From: Cocos nucifera
Taxonomy: Eukaryota; Streptophyta; Magnoliopsida; Arecales; Arecaceae
Assembly (NCBI GenBank): GCA_006176705.1
Contig: QRFJ01000021.1
Span: 3,847,161 to 3,911,160, forward strand
DNA length: 64,000 nt
Reading direction: 5' to 3'
The notes beneath the pieces were generated by a model. That model saw only the letters and a program-made list of their open reading frames with translations. It was not told the origin of the DNA and ran no database searches. The translations under genes and the position numbers were made by a program. Of this stretch, positions 57,927 to 64,000 are shown in pieces (position 1 is the stretch's first letter; each line of letters opens with the position of its first letter).

Positions 57927-58903
57927 CTATTTTTCAAGAAAGATGGCATGTCGACTCACAATCACATTGTGGTCTTCTGGAATGTAGAAATAGTATCCTA
58001 ATGACTCTTTAGGATATCCTATGAATCGAGCTCTAAAGGACCTAAACTCTAACTTGTCCGCTTGTTGTCTTTTGACATGAGCCGGACAACCCCAAATTCT
58101 GAGATGACTCAGACTTGGTTTCTTACCGTGCCATATCTCATACGGTGTGGTAGGAACGGTTTTAGAGGGAACCCTATTCAGTAGATAAATTGAAGTTAAC
58201 AATGAGTGTCCCCAAAGAAAATCAGGGAGGTCTGTGAAGCTCATCATGGATCGAACCATATCCAATAGAGTCCGATTTCTCCATTCTGAAACCCCGTTGA
58301 GTTGAGGTGTTCCTGGTGGAGTCCATTGAGAGACTATGCCATTTTTCTTTAGATAGTCTAGGAATTCCGGCTAAGGTATTCACCTCCTCGATCTGATCGA
58401 AGAACCTTAATGGGTTTTTCAGTTTGTTTTTCTACTTCATGTCTGAATTCTTTGAACTTTTCAAAAGCTTCAGACTTGTGTCTCATAAGATACACATACC
58501 CATACCTAGACAGATCATCGGTAAAGGTAATGAAGTAGACAAAATTGCCTCTAGCCGGCACATCAAATGGGCCGCACACATCAGTATGTACTAGGGCAAG
58601 GAGATCTGTGGCCCTCTCCCCATGTCCAACAAAAGGGAGTTTAGTCATTTTGCCTTGAAGACAAGATTCACAAGTTGGATATGACTCGAAAGTCAATGGA
58701 CTCAATAGCCCATTTTTCTCCAATTTGTTGATCCTATCTTCTGCTATATGACCTAATCTCAGGTGCCATAGATATCTGTCGTTTGGACTATCCCTAGGTC
58801 GTTTGGCATTCACGTTTTGCTCGATAGTTAGAATAGGTACATCAATATGTAGCTGATAAAGACCATTAATAAGGAAAACCATTTGCAATTTTATTTCTTT
58901 CAT
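57927..58903 (-). pseudogene. Copia element 2 integrase
   Basis: From 58903: the pre-integrase zinc domain (RYLWHLRLGHIAEDRI, then CESCLQGKMTKLPF), then the core with VHTDVCGPFDVPARG and LRSDRGGEYLS (both Asp present). A one-base shift at about 58362 follows, after which the third catalytic Glu lies in VSEWRNR near 58285. The frame 58265-57927 then has TTPYEIWHGKKPSLSHLRIWG. A small overlap and shift at 58866-58903 separates it from the protease frame. The catalytic triad is complete, though split by frame. Confidence 0.9.
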
Positions 58904-60071
58904 AAAGAATGTTACAATGGTCCTTAAAGAAGGTGATCACATAACCTTCTTGTGCTAAGCATGAAACAGAAATCAAATTCCTGCTAGCTGCAGGCACAAA
59001 ATAACAGTCTTTCAAAACTAAGTCTAAACCAGATGGTAATCGAAGAGGGTATGTTCCCACGGCTACTGCAGCAACTCTTGCTCCATTACCGATGCGTAGG
59101 ATCATGTCTCCATCCCTCAGCCTCCTGCTATCCTCAAGACCCTGCATGGAAGTGCACAGATGAGCACTAGAACCAGAGTCAAGCACCCAACTGGATGCAG
59201 AAGAAACCGTAAGGTTAGACTCAATAACGAGCATACCTCCAGAAGGACCTTCCTTCTTGTTCTTCAGGGTGGCCAGGTAAGTAGGGCAGTTCCGCTTCCA
59301 ATGGCCGTCGCTGTTGCAATGGAAACACTTTCCTTTGACATCGGCCTTCTTCTTCGGCTCTGCCTTCTTCTTCTTTGATCCTTCCACCTTTTGCTTTTTC
59401 ACAGACTTCTTTTTCTTTCCATAAGACTTTCTTTTGGAAGAAGTCCGTTCCATAGCAAGAACTGAGCCTTTAGAACCTTTCATAGAAAGCTCAGCGGTAA
59501 CCAGCATATTCATTAATTCGGCCAAGGAATTTTGAAGTTTATGCATGTGGTAATTCATGATGAATTGCCCATATGCATCAGTCAAGGATTGCAGAATAAT
59601 ATCGTTCTGCAGGTCCAAGTCTAACTTCACACCGAGCTTCTCAAGCTCTTCCATGTCCTTGATCATTGTCAGACAGTGATCTTGGACTGACTGCCCATCA
59701 CGCATCTTAGCCTTAAAAAGTCATTTCGTGACTTGATATTTGGCTGCGCGACTCTGTTCACCAAACATCTCCTGCAGGTGAGCCAACATTTGGCGAGCAG
59801 TCCCGATATCCTCATGTTGGCGCTGGAGCTCATCAGACATCGAGCCCAACATGTAATATCTGGCCTTATTATCTTCGTCTATCCATTTTTCCAGAGACGC
59901 TCTCTGTTCAACAGATGGACGGGCTGGTAAGGTGGGAGGGTCCTGGTCCAAAACATGGGTTAACTTCTCGAAACCCAAAACTATTTTGTAGTTCCTGAGC
60001 CAATCTTTATAATTGGGTCCAGTCAGTCTATGTGTGTCCAGGATACGTGCCAATGGGTTGGACGCAGACAT
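58866..60071 (-). pseudogene. Copia element 2 gag, zinc knuckle and protease
   Basis: Gag starts at 60071 (MSASNPLARILDTHRLTGPN; an in-frame Met at 60089 is also possible). It reads to a single in-frame TGA at 59721-59723, then continues LFKAKMRDGQSVQDH in the same frame. A Lys-rich stretch precedes a perfect CCHC knuckle, CFHCNSDGHWKRNC, near 59330. The protease motif is WVLDSGSSAHL near 59180. The frame ends at 58866. Apart from the one stop, the 400-residue gag-protease part is intact. Confidence 0.9.
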
Positions 60072-60089
60072 TTTTCTGTAGAGAGTCAA

Positions 60090-61929
60090 AGATTCTAGTT
60101 AGATACTGTAATTTTGACTTGACCAATTTATTTAGGGATTTTATTTTTAAACAAATTAGCTCCCACTATTTTCTCGGATCCCTACACTCCCTCTGTAGAG
60201 ATGCAAAAATCTCCACGATTAATGATTTCTAGTGGGTGGTGCGGTCTCACCAACTGACTCATCACCTCACCTAACAGTTATTGGTGATGGGTTAGCCAAT
60301 GAGTGAACAACTCTTGTTCAATGATTCTCTAATCATGGTGCACCCAAACTTGGTCTCTAATTCATGAATCTCACCGTATCCAGAATATTGATCCACTCCT
60401 TAGTTAAGTCAGACCCACCATTTGCATAGACTGGGTTCCTAATTGAGTCTCTCACCGTATCCAAAATATTGAGCCCAACTCATCCTCCAGCCCATAGCAT
60501 CCAATGCCTAATAGACATGGTTGCATCTTTTCCCGGTGCAACTGAGCCACTGTATCCAGCCGAGAACAATCAACCCCGGGAAGGGCCCGCACATCTACAA
60601 TGGTGGAAGACCTCAGACTTAATCTTTTCTTAGGGAGAATTGATTCAGGTCTCATTAAACTAGACTTGGCTTAGTCATAACAATTATGACTAACCTAGTG
60701 GCATGGGTTAGCTCGGATTATTGACCACCTCAGATCAGAACTGTGTCAACAGATATGGCCAGGTAAGTGAGACCGGTGGAAGGAATATGCCATTAACTCG
60801 TACAAGAATGCATTCAGGTCGAGTAGCTTCCAATTAAAAACCAGTCGGTCGTATGTGCCAAACTTACCTTAGACACCAAATTGTTGAGCCAGAACCAATT
60901 GGGTTAGCCTACAATCCAGACTCTAACCTCTGAGCCTAATTAGGTCTTGCTTGATCGTGACTCGATCTTGACCCAGACTTAATCCTATTAGGCTGGTCAA
61001 TTTAAGCATTGTTGATCCCATCTAACCAACTCTTGATTCGGTTTGATCAACCGCTTAGACCTAATTGAGCTACCCAAGCCCGAACCCAGTATTATGAATA
61101 TGTCTTAGATCTAAAATTCTCAATTTTAGACCTAATTAATATTTCATAAACTTAATTCTTAATTAAGTAGGGTTCATAAACAAAATATGCACAATAAATC
61201 CTAGGGTTTCAGGATCTAGGGTTTTGCAGAAAGTAAGTTTTGGGTTTCTGATTAAGGACGAACACGCAGCACCCCTACACATCATAAGAACACCCCATCG
61301 AATGGGAAGAGAGGGCCTTTAAACCCTTCTTCATTCTTATGACCGGACGGCCAAGAGGAACGCCTTAATCAGGAACATTCAATACTACAAAATAGTTTTA
61401 GATCTATATCATATATCTCATATATAAATTAGATCTAATCATGGCATATTTTGCATACATCTCATGTATCAAATCATGCATATTTTTAGATCTAAATTAT
61501 CTCATAATAATCTAAAAAATTAGATTTAAATTGATCTTATCAAAATAAACCCTAATCTAGATAATTATGTAGAACTATTCTACAACTAGTCTAGACATGC
61601 ATCAATCATATCTCATATGATATTCAAAAATTAAATAATTTTTATTTACTATTTTTTAGATGTTATTATAATACTTATAATATCAAAAAATAGTAAATAA
61701 AAGATCTAAAATATGATTTAATCAGATTAAATCAAAAACATGCAAGACTATTCTATAGAACTATTCTATTCTAGAACTAGTCATGCATATCTTCTAATCT
61801 TAGATCCAAATCATTTAATTTTAATTTTTTCTGATTTTAGATCTGATCACATCTCATGTGACATCTGAAATCAATTATTTTTTAATTAAAATAAATTTAA
61901 AATTAGATCTAAATATTTTTAGAACCATG
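60090..61929 (-). other. Copia element 2 untranslated leader
   Basis: About 1.85 kb between the primer site and gag. No credible gene. It shares with the copia-1 and E leaders the blocks around 60720-60900 (CAGGTAAGTGAGACCGG..., TTACCTTAGACACCA), so the two copia families have related leaders. Confidence 0.6.
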
Positions 61930-61941
61930 GCTCTGATACCA
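61930..61941 (-). promoter_or_regulatory. Primer-binding site of copia element 2
   Basis: The minus strand reads TGGTATCAGAGC, two bases from the LTR end, a perfect match to the Met-tRNA type. Confidence 0.92.
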
Positions 61942-61943
61942 GT

Positions 61944-64000
61944 TGAAGGGAAAATCCTGATTTTTCCGGATCCAGGTTCGTTCAGATCTGATCAGATCAA
62001 GAGATATATTTCAAAAATTTTTTTTCTTTGATCTATATTAGATCTAAGATATTTTAGATCTAATTCTTATTATTTTAATAAATAAAATAAAATAAGAGAT
62101 AAATTAAATCAAATTTAATTTACCTGATTTGGGTAATCCTATTACCCTGTTGATGATCCTGTATGCAGCGGAAGGTTCTGGATCTAGCCACGCAAGCGCC
62201 TGGCCTCTACCGGTATCCACTCAGGCTGGATCTGGAGATCCTCTTCTTCTCTATCACATCTCCAAAAATTAGATCTGGATCTGATCTGGAGGATCTTCAA
62301 AACTCCTTTTGAAGATCAGCAGTCGTCCTTTGCAGCAGTGCAGCCTTCTTGCTTTTGATCGCCTTTCTCTTGATCTGGATCGCACCAACCAAAATCCAAA
62401 ACTCCTTTTGGACGTGGAGAGGCAAGGGGAGAAGAAGGTTTGGCATGGAGGAAGGAGGGGAGAGGCAGCCTTGGGGCATGGGAAATTCTTATATATCTCT
62501 TTGAGTTGGGTACAGGGTCTTATTTATAGACTAACTGTGATCCAACTCCTCTTCTTCCCAACCAATCACAACCCTTTGTGAAATCAGATCTAAATCTGAT
62601 TGGTGGGAATAGAGTCCCCTGGATTCCTCCTTAGAGGGCGCCTAAGACCAGTCAAAGTTGGTTCTTAGAAGAACTCTAATTGGAATCCAAAAAGGAGATG
62701 GAGTCCTTGTCCAACAAGGACTCCTAGGCGCCTCCAACTTGGGCACACGCCTAGGGTGGCGTGCGCCCTCCTCCTTGCCAGGTTCTGGCAGGGGGACAGG
62801 CCCCCACCAGCTCTCCAATAGGTGCATGACATGTGGTCAAAAGTCAAAGTGTCAATGGTCAACGTTTGACCAGTCAAAGGTAGACTTTTGACCAAAGTCA
62901 AAGAACAAGAAATGGCAGGTGACCAAAAATGGCAGGTAATGTCTTACAAAATAAGACAACCTTTTCTGACTTGGACAACCTCCAGTCAGACCATATGAAG
63001 GCCTCTGATTGAGCACAAACTCCTTTGGCTCAGATCAGGACAACTTATTTATGATAGTAAAAGAAGAACGTTAGGTTCAATCGAGTGCTAGCACGATTTT
63101 CTTGAACCTAATTGAATCTCATTCAGATCAATTGAACTAGATCAGTTCAATTGATGATCACCAGATTCAAACCCTTGTTTGTGTGACCCAGTTAGGTTCA
63201 GTTCTGTATGGTAATGGGATATGTCATGATCTCTATCATCGACATCATCGAAACTCCTTTCGATGGATCAGAACTCTTCTGATTCGAACAGCTAGAATGA
63301 TCGATCATCTAAATCATTCTAATTGCTCCCAAAATCCACCAGTGACACCTAGCAGTATATGGTGGCAACCCATCAGAGCTGAATGCGAACCTCTTGGTGC
63401 AGCTACCTGTGTGATTAAGTTCTTCTATCTTGAGCCCCGATCAGATTAGGGTTAAGGTAAACTCGTCAAACCCTAGTCTCTGTCATATGATGTAATCATT
63501 CGATTCGAGTCCGATGTGAAAATCTAAATAGAAACTCTTTCTATTATTTCACTCTACCATGGCCATGGATTTCTGGACTTGATTCTCATGATCATCATAG
63601 GGCTGCTCCTCTACCACCGAGGTAGATAGATTCCATCTTGATGCCATCCAGTTCCTACAATGAACATGCTATAGCCAACATACACCTCAGGGTTCCATAT
63701 GGCTAGGAGATCGAGTAATGGTGTAGTCAAACTATAACACCCTCAAGGTGAACTGCCGATGCACCTCAGGTCAAAGAACCAGACACACTACTGCAGCATC
63801 GAGTCAGTCATTGACGAGAAGGTAGACTCCCTAATGACTACTCGAGGTGGTCACGCTCAGTGCCCTCGTTCTCTAACGAGTACCTGTACTCTCGCTCCGG
63901 TGTCTCCACACCGTAGACTCAAGACTCATCTACTAAAGAGAAGCGATTGTACACCAACCTTCCGGATCAATCACCATCCTCGTGATGATCCTATGGTCGG
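61944..64000 (-). repeat. 5' LTR of copia element 2 (truncated by window end)
   Basis: 2,057 bases of the ~2.27-kb LTR. It is colinear with 53843 to about 55895, with only scattered differences after the first 150 bases. Confidence 0.92.

Larger units (their letters stand above)
53843..64000 (-). mobile_element. Copia element 2 (Ty1/copia, Angela/Tork-like), youngest element, runs off the window
   Basis: Minus-strand element with the 3' LTR at 53843-56112, internal region 56113-61943, and 5' LTR from 61944 to beyond 64000. The LTR copies are nearly identical by eye apart from the first ~150 bases. The internal region has a perfect polypurine tract, a perfect Met-tRNA primer site, and the full copia domain order with few lesions. 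The right flank and its duplication are outside the window; the left candidate is CTGTC (53838-53842). The long LTR (2.27 kb) and gag pattern suggest the Angela/Tork group, which I hold loosely. Confidence 0.92.

Noticed and set aside
1..64000. Host protein-coding gene, tRNA or rRNA
   Set aside because: Every credible coding block is explained by a transposable element, and the rest is LTR, leader or subterminal repeat. I saw no tRNA- or rRNA-like sequence beyond primer-binding sites.

Overview
The window is plant nuclear DNA made entirely of nested transposable elements. I see no host gene, rRNA, tRNA, prokaryotic signal or CRISPR array. The evidence is LTR pairs with 5-bp target-site duplications (TSDs), primer sites matching plant initiator Met-tRNA, Ty1/copia and Ty3/gypsy polyprotein fragments, and CACTA (En/Spm) transposases with 3-bp duplications. 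Element families and the A+T-rich background fit a large-genome flowering plant. A monocot such as a palm is my tentative guess. Differences between LTR copies look dominated by C/T and G/A changes, as expected for methylated heterochromatin.

Layout. The oldest layer seen is a copia-like remnant, element D (1-71 and 47693-49285), with an LTR at 48390-49285. Inserted into it is element A (72-47692, minus strand), an Athila-type non-autonomous retrotransposon with LTRs 72-1636 and 46072-47692 and a GAGTC duplication. Inside A's gag is copia element 1 (3506-43244, minus), whose two LTRs of about 2.1 kb were later hit three times. Its left LTR holds CACTA-1 (4195-18142) and element C (18408-25426, plus, a relative of A). 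Its right LTR holds a Tat-lineage gypsy element B (32649-41219, minus). CACTA-1 in turn contains a related CACTA-2 (9746-15023) inside its transposase gene. Element B carries a truncated LTR of the copia-2 family (33707 to about 34632).

Right of A and D lies a diverged, internally deleted relative of copia 1 on the plus strand (element E, 49322-53842). Its 3' LTR is split by copia element 2 (53843 to beyond 64000, minus). Copia 2 is the youngest-looking and least damaged element. It keeps recognisable gag, zinc knuckle, protease, integrase, reverse transcriptase and RNase H, broken by a few frameshifts and stops.

How the parts relate. No element here looks able to move by itself. CACTA-1 retains a broken tnp2-type transposase and only a remnant of the second gene. 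CACTA-2 has lost tnp2 but retains most of that second, TnpA-like gene, so the nested pair has complementary losses. Both CACTA elements also carry a matching ~0.95-kb inverted repeat that could fold as one long hairpin RNA, and arrays of a palindromic subterminal motif. Elements A and C keep only gag pieces plus cis signals, so any movement would have depended on a partner's pol. Boundaries were read by eye from terminal TG/CA, duplications and the matching copy, and may be off by a few bases.
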